Positions 1 through 10,350 of a stretch of DNA of 64,000 nt are shown in pieces. This DNA is from Atherix ibis (taxonomy: Eukaryota; Arthropoda; Insecta; Diptera; Athericidae), in the NCBI GenBank assembly GCA_958298945.1, contig CATQJD010000004.1:47728-111727 (forward strand). The letters run 5' to 3'. Under the pieces are notes generated by a model. The model did no database searches and had not been told where the DNA came from. It saw only the letters and a list, made by a program, of their open reading frames with translations. The translations under genes and the position numbers were made by a program. The first letter of the stretch is position 1, and each line of letters opens with the position of its first letter.

Positions 1-2
1 TC

Positions 3-916
3 ATCCCACAGAGCTTCACAATCAGGACGGGCATCATACACGATGTACCAATAGAGTTCGATATGGAGGAGTTAAAAAGTGAAATGCAGTCGAGTGCAAA
101 AATCCACAGCCTCTTCAGGCTAACAAGAAGGGAGCGTAACGAAGGGACAGCAGATACGTTAGCGAAGTACGTGAAGACAGAAACAGTGAAGGTTCTGTTT
201 CATGGCTCCAGTCTACCAGAAAGCGTCACTTTTTGGGGAGCACTGAGAAGAGTAAAAGCCTTCCAGAGGAACCCACTTCTGTGCTACAAGTGCTATAGGT
301 ATGGCCACACAAAAAATAGATGTAGTGCCACCCAGGAGATATGCAGAAACTGCGGAGATACGAGGCATGAAAACAAATGTACCGCTGAACCAAAATGTGT
401 CAGCTGCAAGCAGGGACACGCATCAGGGTTAAACGATGCCCGGAAGGGGTTAGGCAGACAAGCATAATGAAACTAATGGACGAGGAGTGCCTTACCTTTG
501 GGGAGGCCATGAAATTAGTTGGTGCTAAGCCAATGAATGGAGAGGGAGTAAGGGCAACGAGCTCGATACGACCAGAACTTAATAATGAGAAAGAGTTTCC
601 AGCGTTAGAGAAGGGAAGCAATGTGAGGCTGCATGAGAAAAGAACCAGCTATAGGCAGGCGAATAGACCGCAGATCGCATGGAACCAACATCCAAATGTA
701 AAGAGGTGGGAGGAACTTATACCAACACCATTGGAACATAATAAAAATAAAACTGGTGAACTGGAAATGGTAATGTATCTGTTAAAACTAATTCTAGACA
801 AATTGGGTCTGCCCAATTTGAACGGAGATACGGAAAACAAAACCGTTAAGATTGGGAAAAATCAAACAGAGGCTAACTCTGATGCAGGGGAAAGTACAAC
901 AAGCACTAAGCTATGA
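3..916 (+). pseudogene. Element A ORF1 (gag-like nucleic-acid binding protein), 5' partial, frameshifted
   Basis: The product would coat the element RNA in a ribonucleoprotein particle. The frame is open from base 3, so the start lies outside the window; the ATG at 63 is probably internal. Zinc knuckles are visible: CYKCYRYGHTKNRC (C-x2-C-x4-H-x4-C), then CRNCGDTRHENKC, then a third beginning CVSCKQGH. A frameshift inside the third knuckle, near 415-440, moves the rest (KRCPEGVRQ onward) to another frame that runs to the TGA at 914-916. The C-terminal half is basic and polar without a recognised domain. The stop overlaps the ORF2 start as ATGA at 913-916, the arrangement used for termination-reinitiation in some LINEs. 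Confidence 0.8.
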
Positions 917-1971
917 GGATCGTACAACTAAATATACGATCAATAAGGCAAAACATCGGGGAATTGATGGAGTTCATGGGGGAGAGGGGCGCAGACATTG
1001 CGATCCTCTGTGAAACGTTCATCAAAGAGACAAATAAATTCAATGTTAGGAATTATAATTTTGTCAACAAATCAAGGGAAGGGAAGGGAAAAGGGGGTGG
1101 AGTGGGTATCCTGTTAAAAAAGGAAATCATATATGACACGATCGACTTGGGTAATTTTCTACCACTGAAGGTGATTGCGGTCAAAATTAAGATCGGCAAT
1201 GGCAGCCTCATTTTGATCAGTGTCTACATGCCACCTAAAACAAGTACCAAGGATATTAGACAACAGTTCAAAGCCTTCATTGAGAAGGTAGAGAAATTGG
1301 ACAATATTATCATTTGCGGTGATGTTAACGCACAAAATGAAACTTGGTAAATTTGCGACAATATAAATAACCAACAGAGAGCGAAAGCGGACGCCATTAT
1401 GACGATTCTAGAGGAAACCAGACTAGGTATAATCAATAATGGTGATTATACATATGTGGGGGACGCCAGAGGATCAGTCAGTGCTCTGGACATTACCATG
1501 GTTAGAAACAATGACATTGCCTCATGGTCATGGACGACCTACCCGGATTATGTTATCGGCGACCATGTACCGATCATAATCTCATATGAGAAAATACCAA
1601 AGTCAAAAGACTTCAGGATTAAACGAATCCTTAAAATAGGAAAAATGGCCGAATTTCTAAAAATAGATAGAAAGAAATCAATGAATGAAATTGAGACAAG
1701 TCTCCGGAAGGCAATTGGTGAGTGCACAATTGCAATCAAACAAAGACTAACTGGCAACAAACCTTGGTGGAACGATTGTATAAAACGGTTGTATAGAATA
1801 AAAAAGGCAAAACTATCCAGTTACAATCGAAACTCAACCATGGAGAATTTTATAGAGTACAAAAGAGCCAGAGCCATTTTAAAAAAATATCAAAATCGAG
1901 AAGAGAAGGTCGTGGAAAGTTTTCATATCCACAATAACACCCGGAGCCTCAATCAGGGATATATGGAATAA
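913..1971 (+). pseudogene. Element A ORF2, endonuclease domain (EEP/APE type) with in-frame stop
   Basis: This domain nicks target DNA to prime reverse transcription. Visible EEP motifs are the N-terminal VQLNIRSI, LCETFI with the metal-binding Glu, SVYMPP, GDVNAQNETW, SALDIT and a degraded GDHVPI where most enzymes have SDH. The frame starts at the ATG at 913, overlapping the ORF1 stop. A TAA at 1348-1350 interrupts the frame directly after GDVNAQNETW; the same frame resumes and runs to 1971. A frameshift around 1945 then moves the continuation into the frame used by RT. Either lesion alone would prevent a full-length product. Confidence 0.85.
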
Positions 1972-3399
1972 AATCCATGCCCTGCGGGGCACAACCAAAC
2001 AAAGTTTGGCGGTGAATGTGGCCACATCTTCTGAGGAGAATAGAGTTGCATTTTTAAAATTAAATTTCCCTACAACCTCGATGATCATTGGAGATGGTGC
2101 GGGAAAAGACAATATATGTAGAAGAAGAATTGTCAACCCGATCACCAGGTGGGAGAGGGACTTCACAATGGCGGAATTCAATGGATACTTATTAAAAAGG
2201 AAATCAACGGCACCGGGACCGGATGCAATTACCTACGATTGCATTAAGAGTCTAACCGGTACACAGAAAAGTATTTTAGTTGCAGCAATCAACACCGAAT
2301 GGCAAATGAATTATGTGCGGAAGGCATGGAAAACAGCCAGGGTGGTCGCAATCCCGAAACCGGGAAAAGACGTCAGGAAAATTGAAAATAATAGACCGAT
2401 CGCACTACTGCCAACGACGGTCAAGATAATAAATGGCATGATTAAGGATCGAATGACGGACTTTATGGAAAGGCACAAAACACTGCCAACGAATAGTTTT
2501 GGTTTCCGTAAGAATATGGGCGCCACCACATGCCTGAACAAACTGATAAACATAATAGAGAGGGATAAGTCGAAACAGCACAAAACGATTATTCTGTTTT
2601 TGGATCTGAAACAGGCTTATAATCGGGTTGACATACCCAAACTGAAAAACATATTGGACAAATGTCAGTTCCCTCCAATGTTAATAAATTGGATGATGGA
2701 TTTCTGCATCGACAGAGAGTTGAGTATGAATGGACCAGACGGAGAGAGTAAAATCACTACCAGCCGCGGCTTGCCGCAGGGCAGTGTCTTGAGTCCGACT
2801 CTCTTTAACATCTATACAAAGGGCCTTCATGAATTAGGGGAGGAAATTGGCACGGTTTTGCAGTTTGCTGACGATATTGCACTCGTTATTAGCGCTGAGA
2901 AATAATCTCTCAGCGCTAATAACGAGTGCAATATCGTCAGCAAACTGGCCAAGGGCCGAAAAACTCCTCAAACTGGGCATGGGATTCATACACAATAAGT
3001 TGCGACAACTGGACATGGAAATAAATTGTGAAAAAACCAGGGTCATGTTACCATACCAATCGACAAAGAAGAATCAATTGAGCGATATCCGAATAGGCGG
3101 CTCGAATATTGAAATAGTTGGAAGCCACAGGTATTTGGGCATTACAATTGATAACCGACTAAATTTTCAGGAACACTGCTCTGGTGTGACCAGGGGGGTC
3201 CAGGGCTCAATAAATATTTTGAGAAATTTGTGTGGTTATAAGCACGGGGGACACCCTGCGACGCTGATGAATATTTATCGGGGCCTGATTCGGGCCAGGG
3301 TAGACTATGGGGCGGCGGTCTTGGGAGGCGGAAGTAAGGGAGCACTGGAGAAACTGGATAACATGGTATCCAGGGCAATCCGAATGTGTCTGGGACTGT
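1972..3399 (+). pseudogene. Element A ORF2, reverse transcriptase domain, broken by fold-back and by element B
   Basis: This is the RT core of a LINE. Motifs in order: APGPDAI, the RT0/1 block NRPIALLPTTVKI, motif A LFLDLKQAYNRVDI with catalytic Asp, motif B GLPQGSVLSP, motif C QFADDIALV, then the thumb (DMEINCEKTRVM, HRYLGITIDNRLNFQEH). The open frame stops at 2905 because a 43-nt inverted duplication lies right after motif C; the downstream part continues in the next frame, as expected for +43. The coding sequence is cut at 3399 by the target duplication of element B and resumes at 9131. RT motifs themselves look undamaged, so decay is fairly recent. Confidence 0.88.
2861..2947. repeat. Perfect fold-back: 40-bp inverted arms, 7-nt spacer
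   Basis: Bases 2861-2900 are the exact reverse complement of 2908-2947; the spacer is 2901-2907. The left arm codes for the RT motif-C region, so the same FADD sequence can be read on both strands. The insertion relative to the inferred parent is 2902-2944 (43 nt), which explains the frame change across it. The joint looks like a snap-back template switch. Confidence 0.95.
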
Positions 3400-3412
3400 T
3401 GTGCGATACGCC
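3400..3412. repeat. Left target-site duplication of element B
   Basis: The 13-mer TGTGCGATACGCC at 3400-3412 is repeated exactly at 9118-9130. Element A coding sequence runs up to the left copy and continues from the right copy in the same frame. Confidence 0.95.
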
Positions 3413-3688
3413 TATGGATTTACGAAAGGTAAATCGACTGAGGATGCCTGGATGCGTGTTAGACAGTATGTGGATGAAAGTGCAAGTAAATATGTATGTG
3501 GTGTGTTTGTGGACTTCAAGAGTGCGTTCAACTGCCTGCGATGGGATCGCATCATGGAGCGACTGGAGGAGGTTTCATGTGAAGAGGCTTCGCTGTGACG
3601 AAGTTACTTCCATGAAAGGTATGCGGTGGTATGTGGGAATAGTGGTCGGATTGTTCGCCAGATGGTGCGTGGCTGTCCACAGGGATCT
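3413..3688 (+). pseudogene. Displaced RT block of element B
   Basis: Codes for part of an R1-type RT: YGFTKGKSTEDAW, motif A VFVDFKSAFN, YFHERYAVVCGN and the start of motif B RQMVRGCPQGS, with one in-frame stop near 3597. This is the stretch absent from ORF2 of the same insertion at 7356. The last 38 bp (3651-3688) are identical to 7356-7393. The block starts at the target duplication and its end abuts the element's 5' UTR, so the insertion has permuted order. Confidence 0.85.
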
Positions 3689-4450
3689 CAGTCGTGTTTG
3701 AATTGTCGAACAGTGCGGTCGTGTTTTGTTTTCAGTATTGAAACAAAAGTTATTATTGCGATTATCGTATGCGGAAATTATCTATTGTTGTTATCAAGTG
3801 CAATTGAGTGTGAGTGAAAAAGACATTAAAATAAACTGTTATAGACTTTATTTTGAACGGCTAGTGAAAGAAAAGGCAAGTGCTAGTGTCTGCCTAAGTG
3901 TAGCCGAAAATTCGGACTGATGGAAGTTATAGAAGTGCGAAAAAACGCAGAAACATTGCCGTACGTACGATAATTTTACGTACGTACATTGCATTTTTGC
4001 TCTGTCGTTTCGGGAAATTCGTACGTGTAATTTGTGCACAGAAACTGCGGACAGACAGTGAAAAAGGACCGCAGAAATTTTGCGTGTTAAATTTTCCATA
4101 AGCAGAGGCTGCATAGCGGTACTCTGCTTGTGCGAAAATTTTTGTGAACATCTGGTGTGAGCAGCTGTTGTGGTTCAAGGTCACAGTTTATATTGAGAGG
4201 CTGTAGCAGTGACCACTTGGTACCGAACCAAGTGGAGGTTTGTAGACGGGTCCACTCGGAACCAAAAAATCGCCGGCGAGTGACCGAGTAAATTTTTATC
4301 GGACGACGAATTTCGTCGACGGCCGCCATTTTTTTTTTTTTGGATTATCGTGTTTTTTCGCAATTTTCGTGATTTTCGTGTTTTTTGCGATTTTCGTGTC
4401 TTCCGCGTTTTTGACGCGTCGTCAAGAGTTTCGTCGCGACCATTATCGCG
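3689..4450 (+). other. Element B 5' untranslated region
   Basis: About 760 bp without a convincing reading frame between the displaced RT block and ORF1. It contains short self-complementary runs such as GTACGTAC near 3960-3990 and a poly-T tract at about 4329-4340. A diverged equivalent precedes ORF1 of the minus copy at about 33218-33755. An internal promoter would be expected here in a LINE, but I cannot point to its elements. Confidence 0.6.
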
Positions 4451-5746
4451 ATGGTGAAGCGGAGAGCGTCCGTGAAGAAGAGGCGTCTGACGCTGGACCT
4501 GGCGGAGGCGGAGTGCTTCCCCAGTGATGAGGTGCCGCTGGCGACCTTGCGGGAGGTTGCGAAGGAGGCTGCTGCGGAGGTGAAGGAGGCGGCTGCTGAG
4601 GTGGCGGAGGTGCTGTCGACTGATGAGGCGCAGAAGTCGCAGAAGTTACGGAGGAAGGCAGCCAGTGCACCCTCATTGATGGACGCACTGAAGAGTGTAG
4701 AGCAAGGTGTTCACGACCTGGCGACGAACAGGGCACCTACAGCCATAAGTGCGGTCTTGATGCTTGTGGCTGAAGCTGCTTCTGCTGCCACCATGTTGGA
4801 GAAGAGGCTCTCCTATCTGCAGGGTAGGCTGGAGAATACGGCGACGGTCTCTCCGTCACAGCGTGTTCCTGCTGTTGCGGCTGCCACTCGCGGCACTCAC
4901 CCGATCCGCGGGGGGGTGGTGGTCCCCGCCACTGCGCCAGTCGCTGTTACGGCAAATCCATGGATTGTGCCACGGCCTGCTCCAAGGCCGAGGACGCTGG
5001 TGCCTTTGCCGCCTCCACCAGCACAAACCTTCGCGCTGGTAGTGAAGGCTGCTGCAGCGGGTGTGCCAACTGAGGAGGTGAAAAAGAGAGTGTTGGAGGC
5101 GGGAAAGTCGCTGGCGGACGTACGCGTCCGTGCTGTACGGCGGCTGAAGGAGGGTGTTGCAGTGGAGGTCTGCAGCAGCAGCGAATTGAAGCGTGTCGCC
5201 GAATCAGCTGACTTTGCGTAAGCTGGTTTGGTGACAAGCGAGCCGAAGAGGGCGAGACCGAAGCTCGTCATCCACGCCGTACCGGCAGAGGTGGACAACG
5301 CCGAACTGGTGCAGCAGCTGCAGGAGAAAAATATGCGCGGCATAATGGTGGAGGCAGAAAAAGAAGTATCGGTGATCAGAAGGACAACCGGTAAGGATGG
5401 CAAACATATGGTTGTCATAGAGGTAAGTGGTAGAGCTAAGGAGAAAATGTTGTGTGAGAGACGTGTGTTTGTGGGATGGTTGTGTCTACCAATTCGTGAA
5501 TACGAATTGGTACGTAGGTGCCACGGTTGCCTGGATTTCGGGCATCTACGTGATGGCTGTAGGCGGGCTGGAAGGCTCTGCAGTAGGTGTGGTAGTGGTG
5601 ACCATCTCGCTCGGGAATGCCCGAACGTAGAGTGCTGCCGCAACTGCCATCTGCGGGGTCTTCCGGGTACGCACTCCGTCATGTCGGAGGATTGCCCGGT
5701 GTATGTCAGGTTGTGTGAGAGGGAGCGAATGAGGATTGTCGCCTAA
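4451..5746 (+). pseudogene. Element B ORF1 (gag-like, zinc knuckles), one in-frame stop
   Basis: A 431-codon frame from MVKRRASVKKRRL to the TAA at 5744-5746, interrupted by a TAA at 5219-5221. The N-terminal part is Lys/Arg then Ala/Glu-rich and probably helical; the middle is Pro/Val/Ala-rich (PRPAPRPRTLVPLPPPP). The C-terminal third has CCHC knuckles: CHGCLDFGHLRDGC, CSRCGSGDHLAREC and CRNCHLRGLPGTH. This matches ORF1 proteins of R1-clade LINEs, which bind element RNA. GC content is clearly higher than in the surrounding host DNA. ORF2 begins one base after the stop (TAAAATG), suggesting coupled translation. The same ORF1 N-terminus is present at 32626-33217 on minus. Confidence 0.85.
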
Positions 5747-5747
5747 A

Positions 5748-8560
5748 ATGATTAGGTGCATCCAATTGAACGGGAATGCGTCTGCTGCGGTTATGAATGA
5801 GTTGAGTGTGTATATGTGTGAGAATGGGGTGGATGTAGCACTGATCCAGGAACCATATTCTTATGGTGGGTCGGTGTGCGGATTGGGAAGATCCGCCAGG
5901 ACGTTCACCAGTGCCGGGGTCGGGGGTTAGATCGACTCGGCCGTCTCTGTCGTTGGAGTGGGCATGGACGTAGTGAGAGTTGATGAGTGTTGCAGTGAGC
6001 TAGGTGTGTGTGTTTATGTGAAGAAGGGTGAGGTAGAGCTTTATGCTGTGTCGGTGTATTGCAGGTTTAGCTCTGAAATAGAGCCGTACCTGCGGTATCT
6101 TGATACAGTGTTGGCTAAGTGTGGGCGTTCGCCTGTGCTGATCGGTATGGATGCGAATGCTGTTTCTCCTCTCTGGTATAGCAATAGGGGAGACACTGAT
6201 CAGCCGAGTTGTGTGCGGGGCAGGCAACTCGAAGAGTGGATTATGGCCAGTGGTATGAATGTACTGAATGTGCCGAGCGAATGGTATACCTTCAGCGGAC
6301 CGAATGGGCAGAGTGACATTGATGTCACACTGTGCAATCGTGCTGCTGACTGTTACGAGTATGCGTGGAGGATATTGCCTGATGGGGGGGTGAGTGATCA
6401 CAACCTCATTGAGCTGGTGGTGACTGCACCAATGGGTGGCCATCGTGAAGGTTCCGCACGTGGTAAACGGTGGCATACCGGTGGGGTGGACTGGATGGTC
6501 TACGGGGAGGAGGTCGCGGCTGAGATTTGTGACTTGGTTACGTTTCAGTCGATGCGGTTAGAGGAGAAGGTGGTCGAACTAAGCAGATGCGTGAATGCGG
6601 TGAATGACAGGTGCATGCGTAAAAGAGTAGAGCGGAATAGGAAATCGGTGCCATGGTGGAACCGTGCGCTAGGTGTGGAAAGAAGAAAAGTTGGTAGATT
6701 GCGTAGAATCTACCAGCGATGTAGGCGCCGTGGTGCAGATGCGCACACTGAAGGTGTGACCTTCAGGGCGGCCACAGCTGAGTATGTGGCAAATATAAGA
6801 CTTGCCAAGGAAAAGCACTGGCAGAAGTATGTGGATGAATGTGGAAACTCGGATGTATGGGGTCCGGTGTATCGATTGTGTATGCGCAAGGGTGCTCGGA
6901 ATGATATTTCGAGTATCAGAGTGAATGATGGGTATACGTGCAATTGGGAGGACAGTGTGAATGCATTGATGAATGATTTCTTTCCTGGGATTGAAAGTCA
7001 AGAAGAAGTGAATGTTGGCAGCAGATACCCCCTGCTTTTTGAATGGGATGAAATTGATGCGTCTGTTTGGCGCACGAGAGTGAGAAGTGCCCCAGGACTA
7101 GATGGTATGACTGGTCAGATGATGAGAAGTGTTTGGCGGACTGTTCCCGCACACGTAAGTAGCCTTTACGGTGAATGCTTGGAGAGTGGTGTGTTTCCGC
7201 GTGAATGGAAAGTAGGAGACGTAGTCATCCTTCCCAAGTCTCTGGACGGGATACGGACTGACCCGTCTTCCTACCGGCAGATATGTCTACTGCCAGTACT
7301 CGGCAAGGTTCTCGAGCGAATGATGGTACACCGGTTGAATGTGAAGTTGGCAGACTTGTTCGCCAGATGGTGCGTGGCTGTCCACAGGGATCTGTGGCCG
7401 GCCCCACTGTCTGGAATATGATGATGAATAGCCTCTTGGTGCAGTTGGAGGTGGCCGGCTGTGTTGTGGTTGCATATGCGGACGATCTTCTGCTCTTGAT
7501 TGAGGGGGGGAGTAGGTCTACGGTGGAAGTGGCGGAAAGCCGCTACATGCGTATGGTTTGTGAATGGGGAGAAAGGATGGGTGTGAGGGTTTCCGAAAGG
7601 AAAACTGTGTGTATGTTATTGAAGGGTTTTTTGGCGGCCAGTAGGCCGCCCAATATTCGTTTGGAGACGGCTGGGGTCCGATACGCGCGGGAGGTAAAGT
7701 ACCTTGGACTAAAGGTTGGGGAGAGGTTGAATTTTCGACCTCACTTACAACGTCTGAGGAGGCGCGTGGCCCGTTTGGCTGGCATGCTGGTGCGAGTGCT
7801 TCGCAAGGAATGGGGGCTTCGGGCCAGAACGGTGAGAATCCTGTACAAAAGTGTGTTCGTTCCATGCGCGATGTATGCGTCGTGTGTGTGGGCTGATACT
7901 GTGCGCCACCAATATGCGAGGGTGGCCATAAACTCAGTGCAGCGTATGGTATTGTATGCATGCTTGAATGTGTGTAGGACTGTGTCGACCGAAGCGATGC
8001 AGGTTCTCATGGGAGAAATCCCATGGGACCTGGAGGTGCTGCGTGGAAGTATCCACTACCGTCTGAGGCGGGGCATCCCACTGCAAGGTTGTCCGGTTGA
8101 GAATGATGAGGTTCGGAATCTCAGTCCGCGCCATCAGCGCATACTGGTTCTGAACAAGATGCATGAGATATGGCAGCAACGATGGGATGAGAGTGTGAAT
8201 GGCAGATGGACGCACATGTTCATTCCGAATGTGTGCTTTGCGTCTGCGTGTGGTTTTGAGTTTGGTCTGTCCCTTGGGTATTTGCTTACGGGGCACGGCA
8301 GTATGAATGGGTTCCTGTATAGGCGTGGTCTGGCTACGGATGCTAGATGTCCGTGTAGAGCGGAGGAGGAGAGTGTGAAGCACCTTCTTGTAGAGTGTAG
8401 CCTGTATGGGGACTTGCGTGACTTAGGTGCATGTGGAATCGTGGTGAATGAGGAGGATATGGATGTGAGTGGTGTGTTGAGTGTGAAAGAGAGATATGAA
8501 TGCTTGAATGCTTTTGCCGTGGCACTGTTTGAGAGAAGAATGAGAATGATGCGTGAATGA
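5748..8560 (+). pseudogene. Element B ORF2 (endonuclease-RT), stop plus internal RT deletion
   Basis: Starts at ATG 5748, one base after the ORF1 stop. The endonuclease shows IQLN, LIQEPYSYGG, IGMDANAVSPLW, SDIDVTL and GVSDHNLIEL. A TAG at 5928-5930 breaks the frame early. RT begins with SAPGLDGM and SYRQICLLPVLGKVLERM; at about 7356 the frame jumps, with loss of motif A and the start of motif B, and RT resumes in another frame: RQMVRGCPQGSVAGPT, motif C VVAYADDLLLL, KYLGLKV. The C-terminus has the zinc finger CPCRAEEESVKHLLVEC and ends with the TGA at 8558-8560. The missing block is at 3413-3688. R1 clade; not functional in this copy. Confidence 0.88.
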
Positions 8561-9117
8561 GTGCGTGAATGACACGCAGGGTGGCCACAACCGGGTGAAA
8601 GACCAAGGTTGATTCCGGTTGTACCTTCGGGTTTTGGCGAACCCGCGTACCTGAGCTGGCCTAGCGGTGCCTAGGAATTTACAAGATTCCTTACCGTAGT
8701 TTTAACGAGCGGAGTACAAACCAAAGTACTCTTAAAACAAAAATGGGTACCACGGGGATCGGGAGCCCCACAGTAGAATATACTGTGCCCGATCGAGGTG
8801 AGGCGCCATTTGGCAGCAACGTGGTGGTTGTGGTTAATACCCATGTCGCGGGTACGGTCTTCTGATCGCAGGTGTGAGGTAACTGGCAAATGTAGCAATG
8901 CATTGCACTTATCTCGGGCACTGTCACTGCTTATGACAGTAGAGGTTTAGATAGTCCTCGCCACCAGCAGGTGGAGAGTCAGCTTGTAACTGATTCTATA
9001 TGTTAACTGCCAGTAATGGTGGTGCGTTGATTGAGCGTATCTCGATTCCTATAGTCGTAGGCGACTCGTGGTCTTGGGGTTTGGACAACTAGGTCACGTT
9101 AAATAACAATTTCTCAC
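8561..9117 (+). promoter_or_regulatory. Element B 3' UTR, the family's dispersed 3' terminal sequence
   Basis: Non-coding, 557 bp, ending CTCAC directly at the target duplication and lacking poly(A). In R1/R2-type LINEs this region is what the element's own RT recognises to start target-primed copying. Two hairpins stand out: ACTGTCA/TGACAGT with a 7-nt loop at 8920-8940 and CCACC/GGTGG with a 4-nt loop near 8961-8974. Four other copies of this UTR occur in the window, including copies that carry little else. Confidence 0.75.
8920..8940 (+). promoter_or_regulatory. Conserved 3'-UTR hairpin of element B family
   Basis: A 7-bp perfect stem closes the loop CTGCTTA. The same hairpin is at 18413-18433 (+), 30942-30962 (-), 35722-35742 (-) and 38428-38448 (-). 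In the oldest copy (38428) two stem pairs are changed on both sides so that pairing is kept, and one pair is lost. Probable RT recognition structure; function is inferred. Confidence 0.6.
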
Positions 9118-9130
9118 TGTGCGATACGCC
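9118..9130. repeat. Right target-site duplication of element B
   Basis: Exact copy of the 13-mer at 3400-3412, immediately after the CTCAC end of element B and before resumed element A coding sequence (TLDILAEAGEWPS). Confidence 0.95.
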
Positions 9131-10350
9131 AACGTTGGACATTCTGGCGGAAGCGGGCGAGTGGCCTTCTTCAATGAGAAGGGAATGGTTGACGTGTCGG
9201 GAAGCGGCCAAGATGACCATATTCAATGAGGACATGTTCGGTAACATAACCGATCCGAGAATGAAAAAGACGTACATGTACAAAACCATAGCTAAGTATG
9301 GGGAGCATTTTGATCGGCTAAAAAGGCTCTCCAGGCATGGTTTAGTTATGGAAATGCCGGAAAATGTAAAAATCATCGGTGAGCTGACTAGTAGGGCTAT
9401 GAAAAAGAGCGAAACTAGCAATGTGATATGGATGAAATATTTTTACATGTACATGGAAAGGAAATGAGGGATCATCAGATATTTTATACTGATGCATTAT
9501 TAAGGAACGAAGTTGCTGGAATTGGAATATTCATTACTGAAACAAAGGAGGAATATAAATACCGCATAAGAGGGAAAATACATTCCATTACAACGGCGGA
9601 ATTAGCAGCTATAGATATGGCTATAGCTTTGGCTAGTTCCAGTACGGCTAATAGAGTGGCCATCCTGACGGATTCCAGGGTTGCATGCAAGATCCTCGCA
9701 GATGGGAGAAATATTACCGACATCCCATTGCAAATAACATCATGCAAACGATCCGCGATAACGCGTGTAGATCGTATAAGATTCAATGGATCCCAAGTCA
9801 CGTTGGTATAACGGGTAATACCAAGGCTGACTGGCTTGCCAGAGATGCATGCACAAATCCGGATACCGTCATGGTCGAGTGCACTCTGGGCACTCAAGAA
9901 GTCCTCAAAACCATCAGAGGCAAAATTGCTAGGGAGTGGCAGGAAAGATTCACCGAGGAGTCTACAGAAAGAAACGGATTCCACTGTGGTACTAACGGCA
10001 GACCAGACAATGGTAAATATTGGTTTAGGGGTAACACATGGTCTAGAGAACAGGTGGTTAAAATGTGCCGTATTCGTACTGGCAATATTATGTGCAAAAA
10101 GAAATTGTTACGTTTCAAATATGCCGATAATGATTTATGTGATACGTGTGGAGTACAGGAGGATTTCCAACACATCATGATAGCGTGCAGGAGGCACGAC
10201 ATAAACAGACAAAGGCTAATGGGCAATATCAACACCTTGGGGGATCTAGGTAAATTCCTAAATACAGACGATGGGGTACCGGTTGGGAGTTTCAGGAAGA
10301 TATTAAAATTCACGGAGGAGTCTGGCATTTCGGTTGTCAGACGCCTGTAG
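9131..10350 (+). pseudogene. Element A ORF2 C-terminal part: RT thumb end, RNase H and zinc finger
   Basis: Continues element A beyond the B insertion. 9131-9467 is the RT C-terminal region (DILAEAGEWPSSMRREW). RNase H follows with its acidic residues: IFYTDALL, TAELAAIDMA, AILTDSRVA, and then, after a frameshift near 9740-9760, IQWIPSHVGITGNTKADWLA. RNase H would remove template RNA during cDNA synthesis. The C-terminus carries DLCDTCGVQEDFQHIMIAC (C-x2-C-x8-H-x4-C), typical of I-clade ORF2. The last segment ends at the TAG at 10348-10350. At least two frameshifts separate 9131-9467, 9428-9811 and 9685-10350. Confidence 0.87.

Larger units (their letters stand above)
3413..9117 (+). mobile_element. 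Element B: R1-clade non-LTR retrotransposon inserted in element A
   Basis: A 5705-bp insertion bounded by a 13-bp target duplication. It holds an RT fragment (3413-3688), a 5' UTR, ORF1 with CCHC knuckles, ORF2 with endonuclease and RT, a C-terminal CPC-type zinc finger and a 557-bp 3' UTR ending in CTCAC without poly(A). No RNase H is seen, and the ORF1/ORF2 style (long alanine-rich ORF1, QLN/QEP endonuclease, CPC...H...C tail) fits the R1/TRAS/Waldo group. Two in-frame stops and an RT deletion make this copy defective. Other copies or fragments of the family are at 18040-18455, 30781-33755, 35543-35850 and 38262-38745. Confidence 0.9.

Noticed and set aside
4443..5761. Minus-strand frames opposite element B ORF1
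   Set aside because: They are shadows of the GC-rich ORF1; they have no recognisable domain, while the plus frame has zinc knuckles.
7934..8606. Minus-strand His/Thr-rich frames opposite element B ORF2
   Set aside because: Shadow frames; the plus strand carries the RT thumb and zinc finger.
3400..9130. Reading 3413-3688 as an older separate B fragment already present in element A
   Set aside because: The 13-bp target duplication flanks the fragment and the main copy together, so one insertion event is simpler; it is not fully excluded.
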